NCBI GenBank assembly: GCA_025093555.1
Contig: JAIWNF010000067.1
Coordinates: 62,001-126,000 of the forward strand
Reading direction: 5' to 3'
Length of the DNA: 64,000 nucleotides
Source: Circinella umbellata
Taxonomy: Eukaryota > Mucoromycota > Mucoromycetes > Mucorales > Lichtheimiaceae
The notes below the pieces were generated by a model that had not been told where the DNA came from, did no database searches, and saw nothing but the letters and a program-made list of their open reading frames with translations. The translations under genes and the position numbers were made by a program. Below are positions 24,262 to 36,528 of the stretch, piece by piece (within the stretch, counting starts at the first letter, position 1; the number at the start of each line of letters is the position of its first letter).

Positions 24262-27200
24262 ATGTCCGAGAAAATAACTCACCTTGAAGAAGGTACAAAG
24301 GGTTCATATTATAATGAATCCGGCGCTCATGGCAGTGAGAAACATGAAGAAGAATTGTACGATCCAACATGCATGTCACAGCACAGTGTCGACCGGGATA
24401 GCACACTCCAAGGAACAAAGCGAGGTTTGAGTGCACGACATATTCAAATGATTTCGCTAGGCGGCTGTATTGGGTAAATAATAACCATATTTCTTAGATG
24501 ATTCGAAACAATAACAACAAATCATAGCATATTATATAATGTATATATACCAATTGATCGATCAAAAAATTTACTGACGTGCGACGAATTAAATAATTAC
24601 AATTTAATAGTACTGGTCTCTTTTTGACTTCTGGTCAAAACATCGCTACGGTAAATAAAATAGAAAAAAAAAATACGAACGAAAGACAAATATGAAAAAA
24701 TATCATTAAGAATACAACTAATCGAGATAAATGTAATTTGTTAATTATAGGGTGGTCCAGCTGGTGCCTTGATTGGTTATTGTATTGTTGGCATTATGGT
24801 AAAAAAGAACAACATAGTTTTTTTTAAAAAAAAAATGAATGTACCGTTTGAAAACTAACTTTATATGATAATAATATAATAGGTTTATTGTGTTATGACT
24901 TGTTTGGGAGAAATGGCTACATTTATGCCAGGTAAGTTTATTGTCATAAACTTTATTTTTACATAATAAAATTATGTTTGATATTTTGAGTAAACATTGA
25001 CCAAAACTACCATTTTTCTTTTTTATTTACAAATAGTATCCGGTTCTTTCAATCATTACGCAACTAGATTTATTGACCCGGCTTTAGGCTTCGCTTTAGG
25101 TTGGAATTATTGGTAACTTATCATTTTTTTAATGGGATTTTTTCCCTTTTTAATTGCATTGTCCAGTCACACACTAACACTAACACTAACACATACATAT
25201 TCGTTTGACCTTTTTATTATTAATAGGTTTTCGGTAAGTTTTTTTTGTTAACATCAGGAATTATGCATGTCCAAATATACATGCATATTATATTCATTTC
25301 TTAAAATCAGGGACTCATTCATTTTTATCTTTTTTTTTATCAATTATCTTTTTGATGTAATATCTAGTGGGTAAGTAATATATGAGATGAGCGTGAATTT
25401 TTGGTTGTTATGTATTACTAACTTATTCATTTATTATTATTCTGGATAATTTAGGCTGTACTTATTGCTACTGGTAATTTTTTTTTTATATTTTATTTCA
25501 ATAATCAAAAGCTATGTATATTATATTTTATACAATGTAGAAAATATTTTAATAAAAAACCCTTTTTTTCCCATTGTAACATAGAACTTTCTGCTGCAGC
25601 AACAATTATTAACTGGTGGAAACCGGTCATGCCTGATGCTGCATGGTCAGCCATTTTCTTGGTTCTTATCGTTTCTATCAACTTGGTCGGAGTTCGGTAA
25701 GTAATCTCTATTTCTCAAGGAGTCAAAAGAAGCGTGCGAAATCGATATATCGCGAAGGCCAAAATTATGGATTACGGCATAAAAAAAGTCTAACGAAATC
25801 GTTGTTTTGGGTGTGTTGTGGAATTATATCTATAATTGTTTTTTAGATTATATGGTGAACTTGAGTACTGGTTTGCTCTCGTCAAGATTCTTATTGTAAT
25901 TGTATTTATTGTTGTTGGTAAGTTATAGAAGAGGACATAGAGGTTACTTTTTTTTCAGGAATGGGCTGTGATAATAGGAATAACAAATTATAATTTGTTT
26001 CCAAAAAACTAATTGGTTTATTTATATAATGTGTATATAATCATTTAGCTATTTGTGTATCAGCTGGTCTTGGCGGTGAAGTTATTGGATTTAAATATTG
26101 GACAAATCCTGGTGCTTTTGTTGGTGATGGTGTAGGTACTGTTAGTGTCTTACTTACTGCTGGTTTCTCTTTCCAAGGCACAGAAATTGGTAAGTCATAG
26201 ATAATATTTATATTATTTTGAAAAGAATAAATGTATAGTAAGTATATAAGAATTGTTCATAATAATCAATTATATTTTTTAACAAAAAATAGTTGGTATC
26301 ACTGCTGGTGAAGCAAAGAACCCAACCAAAACTGTCCCACGAGCAATCCGTAACACATTTTGGCGTATTCTCTTTTTCTATATTGTCACCATTTTCTTGC
26401 TCGGTCTTACTTTACCAAGCGACAACCCTAAATTGTTGAACACTGATGATAGTGCAGGAACAGCTTCTTTTACTCTTGTTTTTGAAAAAGGTGGTATTGA
26501 TGCAGGTGCTCATGTTATTAATGCCATTATTCTCACAAGGTAATAGAAAAAAAAAGATATCAACAATAATGCAAGATAAAATAAACTTTATAACGTTATG
26601 ATAAATAATATAAACTGATTAAATATAATCATTCATTTCTATTATAGTGTCTTGTCAGCTGCCAATTCTGGATTATATACATGTTCACGTACATTGTTAG
26701 GTCTTGGTCATGATGGTAATGCTCCAAGCTTCCTTTCACGTACTAACCGTTATGGTTCTCCCTACTGGTGAGTCTTTTTTTTATTAGATATTTTGCTAGT
26801 AGTATATCCGTAATTCAGTAGAGAAGAACCAAGCAGAGAATAACTTATGGTTTATTGTTTTTTTTAGGGCTGTCTTATTTTCTTCTGTAATTGGTTTCGC
26901 ATGTGTATTTGTATCCATCTACAGTGCTTCAACAGCCTTTAATTGGTTTTTGAGTATTACGTCCGTAACTGGTTTTATCAGTTGGTGGGGTATTGCATTT
27001 GTCCAAATTCGTTTCAGACGTGGGTTTGTAAAGCAAGGTCGTGATCTCAATGATCTACCTTATAGAGCTTTCCTTTATCCCATCTCACCCATCTTTGCAT
27101 GTATATTATGTATCTTGATTATTTTGGGTCAAGGATATGGTGCATTCACACCTGAATGGGACACTGAATTATTTTTCACTAATTATGTTGGTATTGCACC

Positions 27201-27471
27201 TGCTATTATTTGCTATGTTGCATATAAACTTATTCGACGCACACGTGTTGTTCCTTTGGATGAAATTGGTGAGTAAACATTTTTATTTTTAATATTTTAC
27301 TATTTTGTAAAAGAAAAATGAACAAAAAAAATTAAATAACTTCTTTTTTTTTTTTTAATAATAGATTTTGATACTGGTCGTGTAACTCGAATGGATATTG
27401 AACAAGACGCAGCAGAGGATAGTGCTGGTAAACAAACATGGTATCGCAAGATATTCAACATCATTGCTTAA
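24262..27471 (+). CDS. Amino-acid permease (YAT/AAP family, APC superfamily)
   Basis: Plasma-membrane amino-acid/proton symporter. Fifteen exons: 24262-24473, 24611-24650, 24751-24798, 24883-24931, 25037-25112, 25227-25233, 25368-25370, 25455-25473, 25585-25696, 25847-25917, 26049-26189, 26293-26539, 26648-26767, 26868-27268, 27365-27471 (550 residues). A hydrophilic acidic N-tail precedes HIQMISLGGCIGTGLFLTSG; later GEMATFMPVSGSF, FALGWNYWFS-W-AVLIATE, FSFQGTEIVGITAGEAKNP and SAANSGLYTCSRTL follow, all YAT hallmarks. About 12 membrane segments are expected. Exons 6 and 7 are 7 and 3 nt; exon 7 supplies only the conserved Trp. Substrate cannot be fixed from sequence; fungal relatives are broad-range. 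Confidence 0.94.
25368..25370 (+). other. 3-nt micro-exon (TGG, Trp) of the permease
   Basis: TATCTAG|TGG|GTAAGT: the three bases lie between a good acceptor and a consensus donor. Including them gives NYWFSWAVLIATEL, the conserved permease sequence; skipping them removes only the Trp and keeps frame. Confidence 0.75.
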
Positions 27472-28091
27472 TTTGACTCTTTTTTTTTTTCCAAAACCCA
27501 TTGTATTTTTTTATTTTTATTTTTCAACCATTTGTATTTTTATGTTGTATTATAAGTTCTTTTTTATTTATTTAAAAAGATAAACAAAACATTTATAAAG
27601 GTTCAATTTATATACCAATTATATATAAAAACAGAACTTTTTATTTAAAGAACATCTATGGAAAAGAAGATGATGTATATAAACAATATGTGTTAATATT
27701 AAGTGATTGTCTTTATAAAATAAAATATTTTGACTGATTGAAAAACATATATATCTTTTATAACTATAATAAAATGTTATACCACGATTGGGTTATTTAA
27801 ATAATTGCTTCAATATACGAACACATTTCTAATATCTGCCAACTATATAATACGTTATGTTTACTCTAATTATATCAAAAGAATAAATTTCTAACTATAC
27901 AAAAGTATTGCTATATTTTATGATATGGATAAAAAATGAAAGATAGGATTATATCCAAATTATTGAATTCTAGCTGTGCGATTTACAACAGACCAGCGAA
28001 TTAAATTTGGTTTAAAGGAAAGCGGGATCCGACCAGATTTTATTGGACGACAGTGTGCTTCCCTGATACAGCCTCTTCCTTTGCTTCCAAA
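27472..28091. other. Intergenic, permease 3' side / eL42 promoter
   Basis: AT-rich permease 3' region with several AATAAA-like stretches, then the eL42 promoter and 5' UTR. The latter ends in a short pyrimidine tract (CCTCTTCCTTT) just before the ATG, as often seen in ribosomal protein genes. No other gene. Confidence 0.4.
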
Positions 28092-28707
28092 ATGGTATGT
28101 ATACAGATAGATATAAGATAGATGGATTTTCCAATGAAAGGAAATGGATATAATGAAACGAAACGATAAACGAAAATGGATTCGATCGATTATTAGACGG
28201 ATGGATTAGATGAATAAATATTGGATGAATTTATTGATAATTTTTTGTTATATATATTTTTCTTATGGGGGAATAATGATTAGGTGAACATTCCCAAGAC
28301 CCGCAACACCTACTGCAAGGGCGCCAAGTGCCGCAAGCACACTCCCCACAAGGTCACCCAGTACAAGACTGGTAAGGCTTCGTTGGCTGCCCAAGGTAAG
28401 CGTCGTTACGATCGCAAGCAATCCGGTTATGGTGGTCAAACCAAGCCCGTTTTCCACAAGAAGGCTAAGACCACCAAGAAGATTGTTCTCCGTCTTGAAT
28501 GCACTGGTAATTTATTTATTTATTTTTTTAAATTTTAATTATATATAAATGGTGGGGTAAAAAAGAAGATAATTAAATATTAAATATTAAATATTTTATT
28601 TATGTCATTTAGCTTGCAAGTATAAGATGCAACTCCCCATCAAGCGTTGTAAGCACTTCGAATTGGGTGGTGACAAGAAGACCAAGGGTGCTGCTCTTGT
28701 TTTCTAA
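28092..28707 (+). CDS. RPL42: 60S ribosomal protein eL42 (L44/L36a)
   Basis: Component of the large subunit E-site. Three exons: 28092-28094 (only the ATG), 28284-28506, 28613-28707; 106 residues, exactly the family length. Zinc-ribbon cysteines at 12, 17, 74 and 77. Pro56 in [11 protein letters not shown] is the residue whose change to Gln gives cycloheximide resistance in yeasts, so this allele is predicted sensitive. Codon use is markedly more GC/C-ending (AAG, CGT, ACC, GGT) than in neighbours, as expected of a highly expressed gene. The single-codon first exon and long first intron (189 nt) are typical of ribosomal protein genes. Confidence 0.98.
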
Positions 28708-31700
28708 GCGTGTTCACGTATATATTTTTTTTCTCTTTCGGATCGAATAAAAAAAAAAGACAACGACGCCAAAATGTTCAGTTCACACACATACGCAAAC
28801 ATACACATACAACTTTTTATTTTATTTTATTTTGGTGTCGAAAAGAGCAACTACGACAAATGTTTTTTTTTCTTGTTAATGTTTGAATGATTTCAAATAG
28901 TATTTACTTCATTTGAACGTTGGGGGAACAAGAATAGAAGAAGACTGAGTTGAGTAGGATTTGTTTTGTTTCTATATGTGTATCCTTTACTTTTTTTACT
29001 TATAATGTGTAGGATTTCTCTACAGTAACAAAATATTCATCGTAACCATCTAAAGGTCGTTGTATCTTTATTACTAATTTTAAAAGTCGATAATTTTAAT
29101 ACGTTCTTTATGAATTGATTTATAACAGTGGACAGATCTATAATTTTCAATTGGATTATTTTATTGAAAGAGTGAAAATGTTTATATACATGGATGTTCT
29201 TTCCTTTTACTTACCATCGAATCAAAACTTGAACTATACTCTTGTTATAATTCTCTGCAATTTCAACAAGACGTAGTTCCTTCAATTTTGACCCATAGTT
29301 AATGGAGAATATTACAAAGATAACGATATCATATTATGACAGGGATCTAGTATACTTGACTTTAGAATAACAACTGTTCCTTTTTATATATTACCCCTTC
29401 TTGGAACAGAATACCATGTTCTTTACAAAGAGCTCAAATTTCGGGACAACCGGAAAGATACACCCTTGATGTAATTAGCAAAGGAAGATGATACTTTACA
29501 ATATAACTTTAAGTTTTACGTTGCCTCAACCTACACCAACCAAAATCATCAGCTTCACAAGCGCTGTTGGTGAAATACAGTTAAAATGAAGGTTAAAAAA
29601 GAGGCTGCTCTCCAATTTCTATCATACTGTCGGTCTGATGTTCATGAATAATTTTTATGTTTCTTAGATGTATACTTTGGCATGGCATTTTAAATTCTAA
29701 GACGGAACACATTACAACTGATAGAAAGCTTGCTAGAGCATGCCAGCTTTCTTTTCTTAAATGTAAGAGACTTAATAATGGGTAAAGAGATTAGCAAATC
29801 ATTAAAAGCTATCTAAAGACAGCCTTGAAAGCGACATTTAATCAATTTGTTACGAAGAAGGAAAACAGTATAGCAGTATATGATATTGGAGTCTTTTCAG
29901 CATTGTAGGTAATGAAACGCCGGATTAGCCTTTATAGTAACTTAACATGCACGCGACATACTACCGCCAAACTGAACAAGCTTCCTAACCAAACCTTCAC
30001 TCTGTCCACCAAAAGATTAAAGCTCTTCAGAGATATCAACGCGCAATAAGAACTAAATTTCAATACACTTCTTGGTGGACTTAAAGATGGTAAACTGCAA
30101 CCATTTATATACGATGGGAAGGAGATACTTGACTGTACCAACAAGCTCAGTACCAAGTGAGCGCTGTTTCTCTCGGGCAGTCTTATTTGTGCCTACCCAA
30201 TCAACGTAACAGATTGGAGCCAAATGCGTTGAAGGAATCTGATAAATATGCCAAGTTAGCTCCAGTCAATCTTGAAAAAAAAACTTGGTTCGGTAAACAT
30301 AGAGGTCGAGGAGGAACAAGAAGGGGTCGTCGATGATGAGGCAAATGAACAAGAACTTGAAGGGAGTGAGCAAGCAACCCATCCTACATTTTACCAGCTA
30401 CGTGGAGTAGCCAAGAAGATACGAATTTATTGATAGTTCCGATTTTTTGACTTTTCGATGGTTGGAAAAACTGGAGACAAAACTAAAACAATAGGCAACT
30501 AACTAGTTACAAAAAGATATATTTACAAACACTAAGGGAAGATGTCATAGAACGGAGAGACGGTTTGGTTGAAAAGTAGTCAAAAAGAGGATTCTTGAGC
30601 CAATACACATACTCATCATCATATATTCTGTTAAACAATGCCGCGAAATATTATTATGCCAATCAAAAATGAACCACAAAGACATGATATTAATGAAGTC
30701 ATGTTTCTTAGGCAGCATCAATTTTATAATTTGTAACTTACAGAGAAAAAATATGCAACAGAGTTCGATATGGCAACATATAAAGAAATTATGGACGAAT
30801 GTGACAAACGTAGGAAATTACCACCAGATTTACTTACTATAGAAATTGACAATCTTTTCGACGATCTATTGGAATTATCGCTTTGATAGAAACGTCAATA
30901 GAATATTGCAATACTTAGAGGGTAAAAATCTGACGAGGGAATCGGACGAGGTGACGGGCACTTGTTCAAAAAATATGTATCTTTGAAAATTTTGGTGGAT
31001 TTATGAATATACTATTTTGATGAAAACGAGATCGCTATATATAATGGAGAAACAATTTCTCAAGCTAGTTAATATATGCAAATGCTAAATGAAAGATGGG
31101 GTAGACAGTGGAAAACGAATGGATATGTTATCAAAAACAAAAGTATAATTGAAGTATGTATTACTAAATTCAAATGGCTTATTGCTTCAACTACTGTAAC
31201 GTATTTTTATACCAACATCATCACTATTAGTATTATTATTATTATTACAGAGTCACAAGCAGCCTTGCTACATGATCCTAGCGGCTCACCTAATGCCCCA
31301 CTTCTGGCAAAGCAATGCTTTATTACAACTGGCATTGCTAATTAGTATTAATAACCCACAAATAATTTCAAATAAAGAAGTCCTTTTAGTTCTATCTTTA
31401 CCTGATAAATCTTTTAGTACCTTAGACTCATTATAACTTATAAGATTTCTTTTGTTTTAATTCAGACTATTATTCCTGAATAAGGAAGTGCTCCAACAAC
31501 CCAAATTTCTATTCAATTATTATCCAAATAGAACGCCATAGTGTAATATTTATTTATTTTATATCTTTATACAAAGTACTTCGATCACACATTGAGCACT
31601 TCGCTACAAGACAGCAGAACAAGAACGTTAGAATTAACTCTGTACGTAATAGCATACGAACCATATAATATATGGACTGAAGAGAATACAAGATACAACT

Positions 31701-33224
31701 ATTTTTTTCCAAGGTGTGGTTGGTTGCACATCAAGTTGATTCCTTATATATACCCAAACTGTTATGGAAACTAGACATTATTCGATCAACTTTTTGAACC
31801 GGCTTTACGCATAGAAAGATAAGCAATAAAGTACGACTACGTGGCAGCTTTTCAAGAGCAGCGAAAATATAGGACAGCAGCTACATGGTGAAATTGACAA
31901 TAGTCCACCATAATCACCGAAACTAATAATGACACCTTTTTGCACGCCCACAAGACCTCTTAAAAGAAAAACACTTTACGAATATCACCACAACGAAGAC
32001 AAGAAGTAGCCGTTCCAGAATGAAAAAAAAAACGAAATTCCATTTATTACTTTTACTACTAAATCAAATAAAGAAGTGATGATTTACGAAGCTGGGCTTT
32101 TTGAGACTTTTGTATATTTTATTGTGTTGGATCCTAATTTTACACCATTGACTTAATAAAGTTTCATCCTTAAAAAAAGTATCAAAACACAAAAGAGTTC
32201 TAACTAACTAACCGAATAAAAAAAAAATAGGGATAGAGAAGACCTTTTGCTATTTTAACAAGTATTTCTAATTTCTATCTTACTTGTGGTGTACTTCAAT
32301 AATGTAAGTTCCTGGATCAGGTTTCAACAATTCTCTTCTCCGATCATTGCCCTTCTAAAATTTATCGTTTTCACTTTGTGGTTTTGTTCTATATATACCA
32401 CATAATCAGGTTATGATGCCAAGATAATATTATGTATACTTCTAATGCATCCCATGATGGTAGTATATTTCCATACCAATTCAGTTTATTTCTAAAGAAG
32501 AAGCCTACGTATCCCTTTTTTCTAATAAAACCTTTTCGGCTTTGCAGGGGGCGGATAATATTATTGCTCAGCAACCGAAAGATAAAATCATAAAATCGTT
32601 TTCCTTTCCACCTCTGTGCGACATGACGTATCGTTAACACAAAACTTCTTGGCTTTTTAAGAAGATCTTTATTTCATATATTTTTTGAGTGAAAATTCTA
32701 AAAAAAGAAAAAACCTTTTTTTATATCCTGCACAAAAATTATTTTTTTTTTTTGCTGTCAAAAAAATGCGAACCCACCATTATATATTTTGAAGGAAAAA
32801 AAGAAAAACGAAAACAAGTGAATAGAAATTCCAGATGATCACACGAACTCTAAACCCGAGCATTTTTACAAAAAAAGAAAATTCTTATTCTTCTCACTCT
32901 CCCATCCAAGTTTACCCATGATAAGAACTAACAAAAAAAAAATTATAAGTTATAGGTTGTATTTATTTATGCAAGTGGTTTTTTTTTTATAAAAAAAAAC
33001 ATATTTGTTGATATAATTTACAAGATTTTTTTTTTTGAATATTGATCGTTTGAAGAGTAATAATAATAGTAGTAGTAGCGATGATAATAATAATAATAAA
33101 AATAAAAGAAGGAAAAAAAAATGGGGAAAGGGAATATTATAGATAATAATTGTTTCTTTGAATTGAGATATAATATTATATGATTATATATATATATTTT
33201 TGTATGTGTAAGGCAAAAGAGTTA
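28708..33224. other. 4.5-kb gene-poor interval with decayed coding-like fragments
   Basis: No intact gene. Short coding-like pieces are seen: near 29930-30440, ending with an acidic frame (VEEEQEGVVDDEANEQELEG, then THPTFYQLRGVAKK, stop); near 30637-30885 (EKKYATEFDMATYKEIMDEC then DKRRKLPPDLLTIEIDNLFD); and near 31076-31350. All are broken by stops or frame changes and none was recognised, so they are best read as old transposon or gene relics. The last 500 bp are A/T-run rich and hold the 3' end of the WW gene. Confidence 0.35.
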
Positions 33225-33917
33225 TTAGAAATCACCCATATCACCACCACAATCATCATCATCCATGATAGCATCGGCAGCCATATAACCTAACATGCCT
33301 GCACCTAAACCAACAGCTGCTGCTCCTGCCATTCCCATACCACCACCACCTTGACGATGTTGATTTTGCATGGCATATTGAGGTTGACCATAAGGTTGAT
33401 GTCCATAAGGTTGTTGTCCATAAGGTTGACCGTAAGGTTGTTGACCATAGGGTTGTCCATAAGGCTGACCATAAGGTTGTTGTCCATAAGGTTGACCATA
33501 AGGCTGTTGTCCATAAGGTTGTGGTTGTTGATGATGACCTCCTCCTCCAAAGAATCCACGTTGTTGCTGTTGCTGTTGTTGTGGTGGAGGTGCACCCATA
33601 GGTCTATCTGCAGGATGTTCCCATTGACGATGTGCTTGAGGTGTATAAACATAGAACCATCGTTGAGATGAAGGATCATATTGTGTAATCCATCCGTCAC
33701 CTAAAGGTCGACTATCAGGGTTTTGTTCATTAGCCATTGGAGGAGGTGCATATTGTTGTTGTTGTTGAGGGGTACCTCTTTGTTGTGGTTGTTGAGGTGA
33801 TGGTTGTTGAGGGGCAGGTGAAGGTGAACCATTTGCTTGAGTATATGGAGGAGGTGCGTCTTGAAATTGTTGAGCAGGTGCACCTGCAGTAGAAGAACGT
33901 TTTGAAAAAATACCCAT
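33225..33917 (-). CDS. WW-domain protein with PYG-repeat region (WWM1-like)
   Basis: Single exon, 230 residues. A proline/glutamine-rich N-terminus contains a PPPY motif (residues ~23-26). A WW-like domain follows: [20 protein letters not shown], then HRQWEHP. Next come a poly-Q run and a tandem [11 protein letters not shown] array (ten PYG units), then a hydrophobic Gly/Ala helix-like stretch ([20 protein letters not shown]) and an acidic [12 protein letters not shown] tail. This order (WW, Q/G/P/Y-rich repeat, Gly/Ala C-terminus) resembles yeast Wwm1, which binds the metacaspase; that link is inference. The PPPY and the WW domain could bind each other within or between molecules. Confidence 0.75.
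   Translation of the reverse strand: MGIFSKRSSTAGAPAQQFQDAPPPYTQANGSPSPAPQQPSPQQPQQRGTPQQQQQYAPPPMANEQNPDSRPLGDGWITQYDPSSQRWFYVYTPQAHRQWEHPADRPMGAPPPQQQQQQQRGFFGGGGHHQQPQPYGQQPYGQPYGQQPYGQPYGQPYGQQPYGQPYGQQPYGHQPYGQPQYAMQNQHRQGGGGMGMAGAAAVGLGAGMLGYMAADAIMDDDDCGGDMGDF
33381..33524 (-). repeat. In-gene tandem repeat encoding QPYGQ units
   Basis: Near-identical copies of a 12-18-nt unit (plus strand CCATAAGGTTG with GACCATAAGGTTGTTG variants) encode ten PYG motifs in the WW protein. Nucleotide identity is high enough to suggest recent expansion by slippage, so copy number probably varies between strains. Confidence 0.85.
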
Positions 33918-34433
33918 TTACTTTGTGTGGTGTGTGTGTCTGTTTTTTTCACAGGTGAGAAAAAAAAATTAAGAAAAAGTTACAAAAGGTGAAAGAAAGC
34001 ACTTGGTGATTGAAATAAACTTTATATAAGCGATTCTAAACAAAAAAAAAAAACCTCGGAGTCGGATTGGTTAAGTTTAATGCTAAATTATTTACCACCA
34101 ATAGAATCTTTAGAAAAAAAGAAGGAAAAGAAAAAAAAAAAGCTTCGAACTTTTCTTTTTCGGTATAGCTAATCAAGCACTTTTTAATTAATAATGGGAT
34201 GCAAAAAAAAAAAAAGGAAAATAGAGTAAATTATCTAAGTAAATTAAATTTACGGTTACAAATGATATTGGAATGAGAAATGCTTTCAAATGACAAATGA
34301 ACTAAAAAATAAAAAAATAAAACAACTATAGTATTAACGTGAATATTCGTATGGGATAAGGAGCAGGATGTACATGTGTGCGAGCGTGGTAAAAAATTAT
34401 ATGAGGTATTTATGCTTTTGTATATGTAATATT
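33918..34433. other. Promoter of the WW gene / 3' side of the UPF0014 gene
   Basis: AT-rich with A runs at 33957-33990 and 34040-34052; a short TG/CA tract lies just upstream of the WW-gene ATG. No gene seen. Confidence 0.35.
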
Positions 34434-35997
34434 TCATTCATGATGACGTCGAGCAGTTTGAGAACAAGATCGTATTAACCATTGAATTCCAAAATATATC
34501 CGTCGACATATTATACGTATAACTTCTGGATGTGCTTCAATAATTCTATCTTTTCGTATCGCATGATGACTATCTACAAGCAAGACCATACATGCCTATA
34601 TATATATAACATTTTTTGTTTCATCCATCTTAATATCTATTTTGTTATCTACAATAGAGCCCATAGTATTGAATATCTTGTAAAAAAAAAAAAAAGAAAC
34701 TTACACAAACAGTCATCAGCACACCGAACCCGCAGCTAGCTGAAACCATAAACATGATGACTTCTTGATAAATCACAGCTTCTTGAACACGCATACCAGC
34801 AAGTATTTGACCTGTCATCATTCCTGGAATATTGATCATACCCATTACACTTAATTGTGTTAATGCGGGTAACATGGATACACGGATGGCTTGTGCTGCT
34901 AAAGTTTTAACAGCTTCATATCTTGATGCACCATAAGATAATCGTGTTTCTATTACGGGCGCATGGATACTAAATATATTTATTTGAGCACCCCCACCCC
35001 CAAAATTGTGGTCAGTTTGTTTTATACTACTATCGTCTCTTCGGCCTCACAGAAATCTAACTAATACAGAGATGATAACTTACGTTATAGAATCAACACA
35101 TACACCTGTTGCCATAGCAATGCTACCCATTGAATTACCTAGTAACATACCCATCACGGGGATAAATGTTACGGGTCTCCAAAACGGGGACTCATTTAAT
35201 GCAAGTGTCACGCCTAAATAACATACCACGCCATTACTGATCAGCAGAACCAAAGAAATAATTGGGAACTGATTTAAATATTTATAATACATAATAAGGA
35301 ACCCAATATGTATTCAGTTGATCAATATTTGTTTTCTTTATTCTTTTAAAAAAAATTAAAGTAATAAAAAATAATATTTACCAATCCTTTGAGTGTTCTT
35401 CGTGTACGATGATAAACAGTTTCGTAAGATCCAAGAAGTACTAATGTCACTATTACGTATAATATAAATTTATTGATTAAAAAAAGAAAGTTTAATGGGG
35501 AAGGGGGGGAACGAGAATACTATTTGTTTTTTTTTTTTTTTACCTGTGATCAACATTACTGGTTTAATATTATTGACATGTAACACATCATCAAGAACAA
35601 AACCCTGTATATAGATTGGTTGTGGTGTTTTTTTTTTAATTGTAAAGAGAAAAAATAAATAAATACCGTGTATTTGTTATTATACAAAAAAAAAATCTAT
35701 CCATTATCTTACCATTAATGTAAGTTGTAAAACACATCGTATACTGGATATAATTAATGGAAATCCTAATCGTAAACCAATTGAATGGCTAATCCATGCT
35801 AACGTATAGTATCAAATTTTTGTTATTTTATCATATAATTTATATCAAATAATAGAAGTAATTATGACCAATGAATAAGAACTAATGCAATTCTTTTTTG
35901 TTTTTTTTTTTTTACCAGTGAAAAAGACAAAAATGGATGCTGTAAATACATTGGACCAATCTAATATTGGTGTTGCTGGTGAACCTCCATCCACCAT
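34434..35997 (-). CDS. UPF0014 (FetB/ALS3-like) multipass membrane protein
   Basis: Seven minus-strand exons: 35997-35916, 35798-35713, 35604-35544, 35449-35382, 35268-35084, 34969-34705, 34595-34434; 302 residues with about seven hydrophobic segments. Family hallmarks: WISHSIGLRLGFPLIISSIR, ETVYHRTRRTLKG, FIPVMGMLLGNSMGSIAMAT, and the signature QLSVMGMINIPGMMTGQILA followed by YQEVIMF. Bacterial FetB is the membrane half of an iron-export ABC system and plant ALS3/STAR2 acts in aluminium tolerance; fungal members are uncharacterised as far as I know. The ATP-binding partner, if any, is not in the window. The final exon encodes a basic, His/Arg-rich cytosolic tail. Confidence 0.88.
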
Positions 35998-36528
35998 GAC
36001 TCTTTATTTTATTTAACGCTTTTTTTTTTTGACTCTATTAAAAGATGATATAATTCAGAAGGTAAGAAAAAAAAAAAGGAAGGAAGGAAGGAAAAGAAGT
36101 GAAAGATTAAAGAAAAAAAAAAGAGAAAGGGGGGAAAAAATGTTATAAGTTGTCTTTGTGGATCTGGGTTTTTCCTTTATCAATGAAAGAGAAGGTTAAA
36201 TTTAGCTGTGGCAAATCCGTTATGCCCCACCCCCCCCCACTTTTTATTGGAACGTTGTGTGCGTTCGTTTTGTAGTATAAACATGCATTAGAAGACACAA
36301 AAAAAACCCAGATTGCACGTAGAACAAAAGTGATGGGATGAGCCGCGGCTTTTTATGGTCAATGATGTGGATTATGTGTGGCGCGGTGTAATACTTGTAT
36401 TTCTATGTTTTACATGTTTATGTCCCGTCAATAGAAACCCAAGAACAAAAAAACAAACGATGACCTGTGTTACCATAAAAAAAATAAAGTAACTTGTTTA
36501 TAATAATTATTAACATTGAACATTTTTA
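35998..36528. other. Intergenic, UPF0014 promoter / NUP85 3' side
   Basis: Purine-rich tracts (36065-36140), a C run at 36229-36240 and AT-rich sequence. No gene seen. Confidence 0.35.

Noticed and set aside
33381..33524. CRISPR-like array
   Set aside because: Direct tandem coding repeats without unique spacers, in a eukaryotic gene.
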